The translations under genes and the position numbers were made by a program. A model generated the notes under the pieces. That model was not told the DNA's origin and made no database searches. It was given only the letters and a program-made list of their open reading frames with translations. Shown piece after piece: positions 19,926 to 28,725 of a DNA stretch of 64,000 bases (position 1 is the stretch's first letter; the number at the start of each line of letters is the position of its first letter). The stretch is from Clostridiales bacterium. GTDB taxonomy: Bacteria; Bacillota; Clostridia; Christensenellales; Aristaeellaceae. The stretch spans positions 744,001-808,000 of the forward strand of contig CP069419.1 of NCBI GenBank assembly GCA_017569285.1, given 5' to 3'.

Positions 19926-19954
19926 TTGTACCGGAACCGATCCCGTGATACAAT
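19926..19954 (+). promoter_or_regulatory. Promoter of the AraC-type gene (maybe two-way)
   Basis: TTGTAC (19926-19931), a 17-base spacer and TACAAT (19949-19954). The element is almost self-complementary: the minus strand reads TTGTAT-17-TACAAG, so it might also serve the pectinesterase gene. Confidence 0.6.
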
Positions 19955-20005
19955 AATAGAAAGTCGCTGAATCATACCGGAAACACCCCGAAGGGAGGGG
20001 CCTGT

Positions 20006-20794
20006 GTGAACGAAATCACCTATGTGGGCAAGCATACGACCGTCTTCACCGTATCCCGGCACGCGCATGAAAGCTGGGAGTTTGTTTACTGCACCGGCGG
20101 CGCCGGTTCCTTCCTGTTCGACGACCGCCGCCTGGATTACCGCACCGGGGATGTGGTCGTCATTCCCCCGATGATTCCCCACGCCAACGCCGGTGCCGAC
20201 GGGTTCCAGAACATCCATGTCAACATGGTTTCCCCCGCCGTTCCGTTTACAGCCCCGCTCGTGGTGCCGGATGATTCCAACCACTTCCTGCTGGATGTGT
20301 TCAACGCCGTATATTTCCATTTCTACTCCGACCGGAAGGAAGCCGCTTCCCTCCTGTCGGTTTACGGCGACCTGCTCAGCTGCTGCCTCACCGCCTACCA
20401 GACCAGCCGTTCCCTGACGCCGATTGTGGCGCAGATTGAAAACAACATCATCGCCAATTATGCCGACAGCTCCTATGAGCTGGATACCTATATGCATTCC
20501 CTGCCCTTCAGCTACGATTATCTCCGGAAGATGTTCCAGAAGGAGCTGGGCATCACGCCGCACCGTTACCTGATGGACAAGCGCCTGAAAATGGCGGCCG
20601 AGCTGCTGGTAACCGACGATGCCGGAGCCCGCACGGTCGGCGATATCGCGCTGCTGTGCGGTTTCCATGATCCGCTGTATTTTTCCCGGATGTTCAAGGC
20701 CAAGTATGGCACAGCCCCGCGCAATTACCTGGAGTCCCGCCTGAAACAGCCCATCGTCCGTCCGGATGAAAACAGCGTCCGGGTCCAGCTGTAA
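20006..20794 (+). CDS. AraC-family transcriptional regulator
   Basis: 262 aa from a GTG preceded by AGGGAGGGG. The N-terminal cupin-like ligand domain contains HAHESWEFVYCTGG and GDVVVIPPMIPH. The C-terminal double helix-turn-helix (about 160-258) contains YLRKMFQKELGITPHRYL and VGDIALLCGFHDPLYFSRMFK. The only plus-strand gene between 7 and 43 kb, it sits in the middle of the pectin island and probably senses an uronate or oligogalacturonide and activates the flanking operons. The ligand and binding sites are not shown. A two-way terminator separates it from the convergent ATPase gene. Confidence 0.9.
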   Translation: MNEITYVGKHTTVFTVSRHAHESWEFVYCTGGAGSFLFDDRRLDYRTGDVVVIPPMIPHANAGADGFQNIHVNMVSPAVPFTAPLVVPDDSNHFLLDVFNAVYFHFYSDRKEAASLLSVYGDLLSCCLTAYQTSRSLTPIVAQIENNIIANYADSSYELDTYMHSLPFSYDYLRKMFQKELGITPHRYLMDKRLKMAAELLVTDDAGARTVGDIALLCGFHDPLYFSRMFKAKYGTAPRNYLESRLKQPIVRPDENSVRVQL

Positions 20795-20802
20795 CCGCAC
20801 AG

Positions 20803-20834
20803 AAAAACAGCAGGCGTTTGCCCGCTGTTTTTTT
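20803..20834. terminator. Two-way terminator between araC-type and ATPase genes
   Basis: A stem with one mismatch (AAACAGCAGGC with GCCCGCTGTTT) flanked by five A on the left and eight T on the right. It can end transcripts from both sides. Confidence 0.8.
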
Positions 20835-20836
20835 GT

Positions 20837-21910
20837 TTACAGCACTTTTTCCGTTTCGCCGTCAAAGAAATACATGCTCTCCGCGGGAATCCAGAAGGTG
20901 ATCGTCCCGTCCGTTTCCGGTGTGTCATGGCTGTCCACCTTGAGGATGGCATGCTGTTCCCAGGATGTGATATACACGTTGGTATAGTCGCCCAGCATCT
21001 CGGTCAGTTCCACCTGGCATTCCATGCGGGCGGCGTTTTCCTTTTCCTGCAGCACAACCGCTTCAGGCCGGAAGCCGAATACGATATCCTTTCCTTCCAT
21101 GGCCGCGATGTCCGGCCGGAACGCCGCCAGGTCAATGCGCTGGTTTCCGAACACAATGGCGCCGTCTTTCACGGTTTCCCGTGCGAAGTTCATGGGCGGT
21201 TCGCCGATGAACCCGGCCACAAATACGTTCTCCGGCTTGAAATACAGCTCGTAGGGAGTCCCGACCTGCTGGATATATCCGTCCTTCATCACAACGATCC
21301 GATCCGCCAGCGTCATGGCCTCTGTCTGGTCATGGGTCACGTAGATCGTGGTGGAGCCGGTCTCCTGGTGGATCTGGGCGATCTCCGAGCGCATGGTCAC
21401 ACGCTGCTTCGCGTCCAGGTTGCTCAGCGGTTCGTCCATCAGGAAGATCCCGACCTTTCGGATCAGTGCCCGTCCGATCGCCACACGCTGGCGCTGGCCG
21501 CCGGAAAGCGCACGGGGAAGCCGGTCCAGGTATTCTGTCAGGCCCAGGATCTTCGCGGTCTTCTGCACCCGCTCCTCAATCACATCCTCATCCACGCCCT
21601 GCAGTGTCAGGCCGAATGCGATGTTGTCATATACAGTCATCTGGGGATACAGCGCATAGCTCTGGAATACCATGGCAACTTCCCGCTCCCGGGGGCCCTT
21701 TTCGTTGGCCCGCTCCCCGTTGATCAGGAATTCACCGCTGGAGATGTTCTCCAGTCCGGCGATCATCCGCAGCGTCGTGGACTTTCCGCATCCGGAAGGC
21801 CCGACGAAAACCACGAATTCACCCTCTTCGATATCCAGGTTGAAGTTGTGCACCGCGTGGAACCCGTTGGGGTAAATCTTGTTCACATTCTTCAGGGATA
21901 AAGTTGCCAC
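20837..21910 (-). CDS. Sugar ABC transporter ATPase, MsmK/UgpC type (copy 1)
   Basis: 357 aa from the GTG at 21910, picked because GAGGAGG lies 8 bases upstream; the frame is open further up but overlaps the GH105 gene. It hydrolyses ATP for CUT1 sugar importers. Walker A GPSGCGKST, signature LSGGQRQRVAIGRAL, Walker B IFLMDEP and an H-loop ahead of DQTEAMTLADR are all intact. The C-terminal TOBE/regulatory domain spans about 240-357. It is the last gene of the importer operon and one of two such ATPases there (see 24329). Spacing to the GH105 stop is only 5 bases. Confidence 0.92.
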   Translation of the reverse strand: MATLSLKNVNKIYPNGFHAVHNFNLDIEEGEFVVFVGPSGCGKSTTLRMIAGLENISSGEFLINGERANEKGPREREVAMVFQSYALYPQMTVYDNIAFGLTLQGVDEDVIEERVQKTAKILGLTEYLDRLPRALSGGQRQRVAIGRALIRKVGIFLMDEPLSNLDAKQRVTMRSEIAQIHQETGSTTIYVTHDQTEAMTLADRIVVMKDGYIQQVGTPYELYFKPENVFVAGFIGEPPMNFARETVKDGAIVFGNQRIDLAAFRPDIAAMEGKDIVFGFRPEAVVLQEKENAARMECQVELTEMLGDYTNVYITSWEQHAILKVDSHDTPETDGTITFWIPAESMYFFDGETEKVL

Positions 21911-21915
21911 GAGGG

Positions 21916-23067
21916 TTACCTCCTCCTCATTTCTGTATAGCACATCAGCAGCGGAGCAATGCCTTTTGCCTCGTTCCGCACAATCGGTTCAGAAAGATAG
22001 TAGGCCACGGAGCCGTCCCGCCGCCGGTTGTTTTCCGGTCCCAGTCCGGCCACCAGGCAGATATTGTTCAGGTTCAGGTTCCCGTCCGAGAAAGAGAGGT
22101 TCGTCCGGACAATCCCCTCGAACGTTTTCTGCCCCTGGTCTCCCGTGGCCGGCGGAAGGATTCCCAGCCGGGCTCCCTTCAGCATCGCGTAGGCAGCCAT
22201 GGAGCTTCCGCTGGTCTCCAGGTAGTTTCCTTCCGCGTCCGGCCGGTCCACCACCTGGTAATACATCCCGGTCTCTTCGTCCGCAAACGGCAGGATATCC
22301 CGTGCCAGGTCGGACAGCGTTTCCCTCAGCAGTCCGGTTTCACTTTCCGGAATGATTTCGCACAGGTCGGCCAGGGCCGCGAAGAACCAGCCGATCGCCC
22401 GCAGCCAGAAGCTCCGGCTCAGCCCCGTTTCCGGATCCGCCCAAAAGGCCTTCCGGCTGGCGTCATATCCGTGGTAGTACAGTCCGGTTTTCCGGTCGCG
22501 CATTCGTTCCCGGACCACCGAAACCTGCTTCAGGATATCGGAATAGTCCCCGTTTCCGAAATGCTTCTCGTACAGGGCGGCAAAGGGCTGCGCCATATAG
22601 ATGCCGTCCAGCCATACCTGGTTCGGATAAATCTGCTTGTGCCACCAGGAGCCTTCTTCGGTCCGGGGCTGGCTGTCCAGCGCTTTCCGGAGGAAGTCCG
22701 CCGCGCGGCGGTATTTTTCCTTGCCTGTGGTGTCATACAGTTCAAACAGCACCCGGCCTTCATTGATATCGTCCAGCATATGCTCCTCCGTCCGGAAGGT
22801 CTGGATTGAACCGTCCTCCAGGATAAAGGAATCGATGAACGACTCCGCAAAGTCAAAATAGCGCTTTTCCCCGGTAATCTGCGCCATGTTGAGCAGGGCG
22901 GTCATCATGCACCCGTCCACATAGTTCCATTTCACGGGTTTGTTGGCCCTGTGCTGTTCCACATTCCAGGCCGTATATTCTGGGGAGGATTCGGCCACCA
23001 GCCGGTCAATATACCGGTCCAGGTCCGTGTATGCTGAATCTGCCAATCGGAACGTCCTTCCTTTCAT
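21916..23067 (-). CDS. Unsaturated uronyl hydrolase, GH105 (YteR-like)
   Basis: 383 aa. It removes the 4,5-unsaturated uronic acid from the non-reducing end of pectin or rhamnogalacturonan oligosaccharides made by lyases, by hydration. The (alpha/alpha)6 fold motifs KWNYVDGCMMTALL and YPNQVWLDGIYMAQPF (catalytic Asp) are present. No signal peptide, so cytoplasmic. The ATG at 23067 lacks a good ribosome site, while a TTG at 23046 has GGAAGG 9 bases upstream and may be the real start. The product feeds KduI-KduD encoded at 31.4-33.3 kb. Confidence 0.9.
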   Translation of the reverse strand: MKGRTFRLADSAYTDLDRYIDRLVAESSPEYTAWNVEQHRANKPVKWNYVDGCMMTALLNMAQITGEKRYFDFAESFIDSFILEDGSIQTFRTEEHMLDDINEGRVLFELYDTTGKEKYRRAADFLRKALDSQPRTEEGSWWHKQIYPNQVWLDGIYMAQPFAALYEKHFGNGDYSDILKQVSVVRERMRDRKTGLYYHGYDASRKAFWADPETGLSRSFWLRAIGWFFAALADLCEIIPESETGLLRETLSDLARDILPFADEETGMYYQVVDRPDAEGNYLETSGSSMAAYAMLKGARLGILPPATGDQGQKTFEGIVRTNLSFSDGNLNLNNICLVAGLGPENNRRRDGSVAYYLSEPIVRNEAKGIAPLLMCYTEMRRR

Positions 23068-23098
23068 GGTCCGTAATACCGGTCTGTTTCCGGCATGT

Positions 23099-23755
23099 TC
23101 AGGAACCGGCGGATATCTTCTGCTTCGCGTCTGCCAGGATCCGTCCGCCCAGGCGCTTGCTGCCCAGGAACAGCAGGTCCCAGGCCGTCACAAAAATGCC
23201 GAACAGGATCGGTTCCACTCCGATGGCGGCTCCGGCCTGTTCACTTCCTCCGGCCGCCAGCAGGTTGATCCCGTTGTATGTCATGATCGTGCAGGCAGTC
23301 AGCAGGATTGCGTATACTACGTCCAGCGGCAGGAAATACAGCTTCTTTCCCGGAAACATCATCCACCGGTCATACGCTCCGGGAGTCTTTGCGATAAACC
23401 GGTAAATATTATTCGTCATCAGGTTGGTTGCCAGTCCCAGGGTGATTCCGATCACCAGCAGCTGGTCCCACGGGTTGATGGCGATCGTGCTGATGCCCCA
23501 GATGAAGAAATAACAGATCATGCCGGCAATCCACAGCTTGATCAGGATCGCCTTCACCCAGTCGGACAGCTTGATTTTCGGTCCGCTGCGGTACTTCCTG
23601 AGCTCTGCCGCAGGTACCGGAGGTGAGTTTTCCTCGTCCGCCGTCACCAGGTCCTCAACAGCCTGTTTCTTCAGCCGGTAGTAAGCCGAGGTGTCCTTTT
23701 CCCCTTCCGGGTTCCGCGGCATCCGCTTTTGGATTTCAGGATGATTCTTCCCCAT
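23099..23755 (-). CDS. Membrane protein of unknown family in importer operon (219 aa)
   Basis: Not recognised. 219 aa from the ATG at 23755 (7 bases after the previous stop; GAGGA upstream). A charged cytoplasmic N-terminal part (1-60) is followed by about four membrane helices, roughly 65-88, 93-112, 138-160 and 178-198, and a short basic tail. Notable stretches: TNLMTNNIYRFIAKTPGAY between helices 2 and 3, and FGIFVTAWDLLFLG. No ABC permease EAA loop and no transport signature was seen. Its place between sugar-uptake genes suggests an accessory role in importing or sensing pectin fragments; this is inference only. Confidence 0.75.
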   Translation of the reverse strand: MGKNHPEIQKRMPRNPEGEKDTSAYYRLKKQAVEDLVTADEENSPPVPAAELRKYRSGPKIKLSDWVKAILIKLWIAGMICYFFIWGISTIAINPWDQLLVIGITLGLATNLMTNNIYRFIAKTPGAYDRWMMFPGKKLYFLPLDVVYAILLTACTIMTYNGINLLAAGGSEQAGAAIGVEPILFGIFVTAWDLLFLGSKRLGGRILADAKQKISAGS

Positions 23756-23762
23756 ATGTCCG

Positions 23763-24332
23763 TCACGCGTCCTCGCCGCTGATGTCAATGGTTCCCATAT
23801 CCTTGTTTTCTGCCACTTCAATACTGGTGTTGATCTTCCGCAGCAGTTTGGAATACACGGGCAGAAGTGCGAACAGCGCGGCGCCGATAATCAGCAGGAT
23901 CCGGTGGACAGCCACCACATGCTGGGTAACCGCCACAAACGCGTTTTTCCCTGTGGGCACAATCGGGCTCTCCGCGCGCGTCAGCGCTGCCACGATCCGG
24001 CCGTCATAGTAATAATCGCAGAATATCAGGATCGCAAGCATCACAAACGTCAGGATCACCATCGGTACAACCGCTTTTTTCCGGTGGGGAAACGCGTTCA
24101 GGAAGCAGACCAGGCTCAGTGTGGAAAGAAGCATCACGGCGAAGGATGACAGGCCCATGTGCGGTCCGTTGATCAGTGCCGTGGTATTGGCGATGGAGCT
24201 GAGATTAAAGGAATAGTAAACAAACGCAAGCGCCAGCACTGCCAGGGCAATCATCTGGGGCTTCCTTTTCAGTGCCACCAGGCGTTTTCTGAAAAACTCC
24301 CTGATCCGGGAAGGCTGCTTTGCCATGGTCAT
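23763..24332 (-). CDS. Membrane protein of unknown family in importer operon (189 aa)
   Basis: Not recognised. 189 aa with four predicted helices (about 25-42, 59-78, 85-104 and 142-159), a basic N-terminus (RIREFFRKRLVALKRK) and an acidic cytoplasmic tail. The ATG at 24332 overlaps the stop of the ATPase gene by 4 bases; a second ATG two codons later has better spacing to GGAGGGG. The helix 3-4 loop holds YYYDGRIVAALTRAESP. No known motif. It is coupled in translation to the ATPase at 24329, which argues for a joint function. Confidence 0.75.
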   Translation of the reverse strand: MTMAKQPSRIREFFRKRLVALKRKPQMIALAVLALAFVYYSFNLSSIANTTALINGPHMGLSSFAVMLLSTLSLVCFLNAFPHRKKAVVPMVILTFVMLAILIFCDYYYDGRIVAALTRAESPIVPTGKNAFVAVTQHVVAVHRILLIIGAALFALLPVYSKLLRKINTSIEVAENKDMGTIDISGEDA

Positions 24333-25402
24333 TTCCCCTCCTTCCGGATAGCGCGGGTGGTTTCGGGATCAAAGAACAGTTTCCTTGTGAAATGCACCGG
24401 TACAAGGTCGCCGTTTTTGTAGTTCATCCAGTTGCGGAATTTGGCGGTAATCCGCACACCATCCGCAATCGTCCCGTGCACCAGCGTATTCATGCCCAGG
24501 TTCTCATTCGAGCTGACCCGGATATTCAGGTTGCCACCTTCTGCGATGTACTCGGGCCGCACACCCAGGATCACGGGTTTCCCGTTCCGGGGCGCCAACA
24601 GCGCCTGCTCATCTGCCTCCAGGGGGACTTCAAATCCCTTCCCTTTCAGCTTTCCGTCTTCAAAAACAGTATCCAGCATGTTCATCGGCGGCAGGCCGAT
24701 AAACGTTGCCACAAAGGTGTTGTCCGGTGAGTCATACAGTTCCAGCGGCGTGCCAATCTGCTGGACGTGGCCCATGCTCATGCATACAATCCGGTCCGCC
24801 AGGGTCAGCGCTTCCGTCTGGTCATGCGTCACATACAGGATCGTCGCGTTCAGCCGCTTGTGCAGCAGCAGGATTTCCCGCCGGGTCGCCCCGCGCAGCT
24901 TCGCGTCCAGGTTGCTCAGCGGTTCATCAAACAGGAACACCTTCGGGCTGCGGACAATCGCGCGGCCCATGGCCACCCGCTGCCGCTGTCCGCCGGAGAG
25001 CTGGGACGGCTTCTTGTTCAGCTGGGCGGTCAGGTCCAGGATTTCCGCGGCCGCCATGACCTTTTTATGGATCACGTTCGGGTTTTCCCGGCGCAGTGTC
25101 AGGGAGAACGCCATGTTTTCATAAATCGTCATATGGCCGTACAGGGCGTAGTTCTGGAACACCATCGCCATATCCCGGTCCTTGGCCGGGGCCGCGGTGA
25201 TGTCCCGGCCGTCCAACAGCAGTTTCCCGTGGGAAATGTCCTCCAGTCCGGCTACCATGCGCAGCGTGGTGGATTTTCCGCATCCGGAAGGACCGACCAG
25301 CACGATCAGCTCGCCGTCTGCCACATCCAGGTTGAAATCATAAACCGCCTGGACATTGTTGTCGTAGATTTTATCCAGATGCTGCAGTTGAAGCTCTGCC
25401 AT
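24329..25402 (-). CDS. Sugar ABC transporter ATPase, MsmK/UgpC type (copy 2)
   Basis: 357 aa. Walker A GPSGCGKST, signature LSGGQRQRVAMGRAI, Walker B VFLFDEP and the DQTEALTLADRI region are intact, with a C-terminal regulatory domain. It is the same family as copy 1 (20837) but clearly diverged. Either the importer uses a heterodimer of the two, or each serves a different permease pair. ATG with GGAGGAAAT upstream. It overlaps the next membrane gene by 4 bases. Confidence 0.92.
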   Translation of the reverse strand: MAELQLQHLDKIYDNNVQAVYDFNLDVADGELIVLVGPSGCGKSTTLRMVAGLEDISHGKLLLDGRDITAAPAKDRDMAMVFQNYALYGHMTIYENMAFSLTLRRENPNVIHKKVMAAAEILDLTAQLNKKPSQLSGGQRQRVAMGRAIVRSPKVFLFDEPLSNLDAKLRGATRREILLLHKRLNATILYVTHDQTEALTLADRIVCMSMGHVQQIGTPLELYDSPDNTFVATFIGLPPMNMLDTVFEDGKLKGKGFEVPLEADEQALLAPRNGKPVILGVRPEYIAEGGNLNIRVSSNENLGMNTLVHGTIADGVRITAKFRNWMNYKNGDLVPVHFTRKLFFDPETTRAIRKEGK

Positions 25403-25414
25403 TTCATTTCCTCC

Positions 25415-25882
25415 TTACGCCTGCAAAGAGGCAAGATGCGCGGACAGGGCCCGGCTTTTCTTCAGGTTGATCACCGCACCCGCGAACAGGCAGGCGGCGG
25501 ACAGGGCCAGGCAGACTACTGTAAAGATAAACTGGGCGTTTCCCATCACCGGTTCGCTGTTGATAATCGTCCGGTGGGCATCCATGGGGATGATGAAGAT
25601 CCGCGCGATCTGGAGGATGCCCAGTACAATCATCACCCAGGAATAGACTGTTTGGTACTTCTTGACACCCTCCGAGCACAGGAATGCCGCCAGCAGGAAA
25701 ACCAGGTTGTAGATGATGGAGCCCCCGATGGTCGCTGTATAGTAATAGGTCCCCACATCTGATTTATAGATACTGATGAAGAACAGAACGTCAAAAACAA
25801 TCGCCAGCAGCGCCAGCCGGGAGGAGGCTGTGTTCTTTGTATACCTCATTCGGTCAAGCTGTACGGAACGGTCATCGTTCAT
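25415..25882 (-). CDS. Membrane protein of unknown family in importer operon (155 aa)
   Basis: Not recognised. 155 aa with four predicted helices (about 23-38, 53-69, 79-98 and 119-139). Short polar loops with KSDVGTYYYTATIGG after helix 1. The start overlaps the stop of the 197-aa gene by 4 bases (ATGA), so the two are translated together. No signature of a permease, channel or enzyme. Possible accessory or signalling subunit of the importer (inference). Confidence 0.72.
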   Translation of the reverse strand: MNDDRSVQLDRMRYTKNTASSRLALLAIVFDVLFFISIYKSDVGTYYYTATIGGSIIYNLVFLLAAFLCSEGVKKYQTVYSWVMIVLGILQIARIFIIPMDAHRTIINSEPVMGNAQFIFTVVCLALSAACLFAGAVINLKKSRALSAHLASLQA

Positions 25883-26472
25883 GCTGACACCGCCTTTCCC
25901 GAGGAGGCAAGAAGTTCTTTCTCTCCCCGCATCATTCTCTTCTTCCAGATAAAGTTCACAATCAGGAGAATGGCCGTGGCAACGGCCAGGATACAGACAA
26001 CATAATGAATATCAAACCAGAAGGTGGAATCGGTATAGGTGCCGTACCGGGAAAGCCGTTTTTCCAGTGCGGCGAAATCAACCGTGGAAAGGTACTGGCT
26101 TCTGAAGGCGCTCACCTGGATGTGGCACCATACAGCCATAAAAAGTTCAGCCGCGGCATTGATGAAGGTGGCGGCCGCGTTGCCGGCGTAGTATTTCCGG
26201 CGTGAATGCGTATTGGTAATAAACAGCAGGCAGGCCAGTACGATCATGCCGATGGAAGCCCGCAGCAGCGTGCGGTTGAAGGGCTGCATGTCGTAATAGA
26301 TCCGGGCGCCGGACACCTTGGCGGAATCCAGGTTGTTCGGATTGGGAATCATGGAATACAGCGTGTCATAAAGGTCTGTCATGATCCCCAGTGAATAAAC
26401 AAAGAACAGCGCGCCGGCAATAAGTGCGGCAAAGCACACAATTTTCTGGAAGGCAACCTGTTTCTTATACAT
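25879..26472 (-). CDS. Membrane protein of unknown family in importer operon (197 aa)
   Basis: Not recognised. 197 aa with predicted helices at about 10-31, 70-90, 98-116 and 155-177. A loop of about 40 residues after helix 1 (SMIPNPNNLDSAKVSG) probably faces outside, and another lies between helices 3 and 4 (STVDFAALEKRLSRYG). The basic C-terminal tail (WKKRMMRGEKE) is probably cytoplasmic. Directly downstream of the solute-binding protein gene, with a strong hairpin in between. With the 155-aa partner it may form a two-subunit membrane unit (inference). Confidence 0.72.
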   Translation of the reverse strand: MYKKQVAFQKIVCFAALIAGALFFVYSLGIMTDLYDTLYSMIPNPNNLDSAKVSGARIYYDMQPFNRTLLRASIGMIVLACLLFITNTHSRRKYYAGNAAATFINAAAELFMAVWCHIQVSAFRSQYLSTVDFAALEKRLSRYGTYTDSTFWFDIHYVVCILAVATAILLIVNFIWKKRMMRGEKELLASSGKAVSA

Positions 26473-26502
26473 AATTGATCCTTGCCCCTTCAGAAAGGGC
26501 CC

Positions 26503-26530
26503 GGCGCCCGCGCCGCTCAGCGCGGGCGCC
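26503..26530 (-). other. Strong hairpin downstream of the solute-binding protein gene
   Basis: A 10-bp all-GC stem (26503-26512 with 26521-26530), with no clear T-run after it on the minus strand. The position fits a 3' stabiliser or partial terminator that raises binding-protein mRNA over the downstream genes. Confidence 0.6.
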
Positions 26531-26568
26531 CGGTCCTGGTCTAAATCACATAACAGCCGAAGCAGTCA

Positions 26569-28632
26569 TTACTTTGATGCGTTGTAGTAATCCTTCAGGC
26601 GCATCCAGGCATCGTTCTTCAGTTCAGTGTAGGTGAATCCGTACCAGTCATTTTCCACAACTGCAGCCTGTTCCGCGGCGGTCAGTCCGTTCGGGATGCC
26701 GTTCACGACGATATCGTCAAACAGGTTGAAGTCGCCGCTGAAGTTGGAGCTCAGGTCGCTCAGCTTGTTCAGCTCGTCGGTCTCGGTGGTGTACTGCGGC
26801 AGCGTGGTGGGCACGGAGGTGTACCAGGGATTCTCGGTCAGCGCCAGCTCCGGATGCTTGATGGTTCCGAGGGCGATGGCGGCGGACAGCTTCCCGGCGC
26901 CTTCCTTGCCGACCTCATGCGTGCACTGGTATTCGAAGGCCTGGCTCTTGATGAAGGACAGCGTGGAGCCCAGGTAGCGGCGGGCAAAGTTGGTGTAGTT
27001 GCCGTTTGCCAGCGCCCACAGGTTCTCCAGGGTGCCGTCAGCGACCACGGGCATTTCCTTGCCGTTGAAGTTGAAGGTTTCGTAGCTGCCGTCATCCTTG
27101 GTCTTGATGAAGGCGTCCGGACCGTAACTCATCAGGATCTGGCCCTTTTCGGAATAGGTGTAGTCAATCAGGGCGAGCAGGGCATTCAGCTTGGCTTCAT
27201 CGTCGCCGACACCCTTCTTGGAAATCGCCCAGCAGTTGCCGTTCTTCACAGAACGCCAGCTCTCAGTGAAGCGCATGTACACGCCTTCCTCGTTGGTCCC
27301 GTCAAACCAGCGGGAAACGGGGATCATAATGGCCATGTACTTCTCACCTTCCTGCAGGGAGGTGTTCAGGATGGTCTGGGTCTGGTTGTAGTCGTAGGAC
27401 ATGAAGCCCAGGTCATCCGGAATGTAGTTCTTGGTGGAGGAAGTGGCGGCCTTGGTCATGAAGTCGGCAGAGATCAGGCCTTCCATCGCGATGTCGTGCA
27501 TCCGCGCGGCAGCGGCATAGGCGTCTTCACTCTGGCGGGCATCATGCAGGTCTCCGTCGGTTCCGACATACAGGAAATCCTGGCGGGATTCATAGCCGCG
27601 TACGCCGAAGAGCAGTCCGCCCAGGCGGTGGATGTCATAGCGGCGGCCGGCGGAATTCTCCTCGCGGGAGAACAGGCCCTGGATCAGGTCTGTGCCGTTC
27701 AGGGACTGGGGGTTGGTAACAACGCAGCGCAGCAGGGCGACCATTTCGTCGGCATCCCAACAGGCGTCGTATCCGCAGAACAGGTTGGACCGGGTGGCTC
27801 CGTAGTATCCATTATAGGTCTTGTCGATATACTCACGCAGCATATTGACCGCTTCAACGCCGCTCATGACGCCCTTTTCATTCATCTTCGCAACGATGTT
27901 GCCGTAGGCGTCATAGTCCTTGGTCAGGGTCTGGACACCGCTGCCGTCCGCGGTGGGCGTTTCGATCTCGATCTTGCCTTCGGTGGGCATGAAGGGCTGG
28001 TAAACGGGAGCAGCCGTATCCTTGCAGGCAGCGGCTTCAAAAGCGCCTTCGCCGTCCAGCAGCTTCTGCAGGTAGTCCACACGCATCAGGGGCATCTTTT
28101 CGATGTCGTTCACACCGTCAAAGTACGGAGCAAAGTAGAACGCGCCGGTATCGGTGTTCGCGGTGATGGACAGCCGGACAATGGGGTTCTCGTCCAGGTA
28201 CTTCATCACGTTCGGGATCTTGTCGGTGTATTCCTCCAGGTTGACCAGGCTGCCGGTTTCGCCGTACGCGTTGACGGTTGCGGACGGGCCGAGCACCATG
28301 TCAACGTTTTCCAGCTGTTCTTTCCAGTAGTCAAATTCCTTGGCGTCGTTGTTGCCCTGGTAGGGGGTTCCGTCCACGATCACGTTGTTGCCGGTGATCT
28401 CAGACAGGATTTTTTCCATCTCCACCCAGGTGGGCTTCAGGTCGCCGGTGTGGTAGGTGTTTCCGTCGGCCAGGGTAATTCCTTCGCCGGCAATATCCGG
28501 GCTGAAGGCAAGACCGGTGTTCGCGTTGTTATAGCCGACGGCCATACGCAACGTAACATCCTCAGCGCTTGCGGCTGCCGCCAGTGTCAGCAGCATCGCA
28601 CATGCCAGGACCAGGGATAAAAGTTTCTTCAT
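26569..28632 (-). CDS. Large extracellular solute-binding protein of the pectin importer
   Basis: 687 aa, longer than the usual LplA/YtcQ-type binding proteins (about 500). Signal peptide MKKLLSLVLACAMLLTLAAAASA, apparently cut before ED by signal peptidase I. The expected lipobox cysteine is missing at the end of the h-region, and the only early Cys (residue 11) is in a poor context. The mature part shows binding-protein features (WVEMEKILSEITGNNV, DLGFMSYDYNQTQTI). It would capture oligogalacturonides for the permeases at 28726 and 29631. How it stays at the membrane is not explained by sequence. Confidence 0.88.
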   Translation of the reverse strand: MKKLLSLVLACAMLLTLAAAASAEDVTLRMAVGYNNANTGLAFSPDIAGEGITLADGNTYHTGDLKPTWVEMEKILSEITGNNVIVDGTPYQGNNDAKEFDYWKEQLENVDMVLGPSATVNAYGETGSLVNLEEYTDKIPNVMKYLDENPIVRLSITANTDTGAFYFAPYFDGVNDIEKMPLMRVDYLQKLLDGEGAFEAAACKDTAAPVYQPFMPTEGKIEIETPTADGSGVQTLTKDYDAYGNIVAKMNEKGVMSGVEAVNMLREYIDKTYNGYYGATRSNLFCGYDACWDADEMVALLRCVVTNPQSLNGTDLIQGLFSREENSAGRRYDIHRLGGLLFGVRGYESRQDFLYVGTDGDLHDARQSEDAYAAAARMHDIAMEGLISADFMTKAATSSTKNYIPDDLGFMSYDYNQTQTILNTSLQEGEKYMAIMIPVSRWFDGTNEEGVYMRFTESWRSVKNGNCWAISKKGVGDDEAKLNALLALIDYTYSEKGQILMSYGPDAFIKTKDDGSYETFNFNGKEMPVVADGTLENLWALANGNYTNFARRYLGSTLSFIKSQAFEYQCTHEVGKEGAGKLSAAIALGTIKHPELALTENPWYTSVPTTLPQYTTETDELNKLSDLSSNFSGDFNLFDDIVVNGIPNGLTAAEQAAVVENDWYGFTYTELKNDAWMRLKDYYNASK

Positions 28633-28725
28633 ATGGGGGTGCCTCCTTCAAATAATAATATGGGTTTTTATTTCCTTCACACCGGGTTTCATACGCCCCG
28701 GTGAAGAATAACCAAAGATGCCGGA

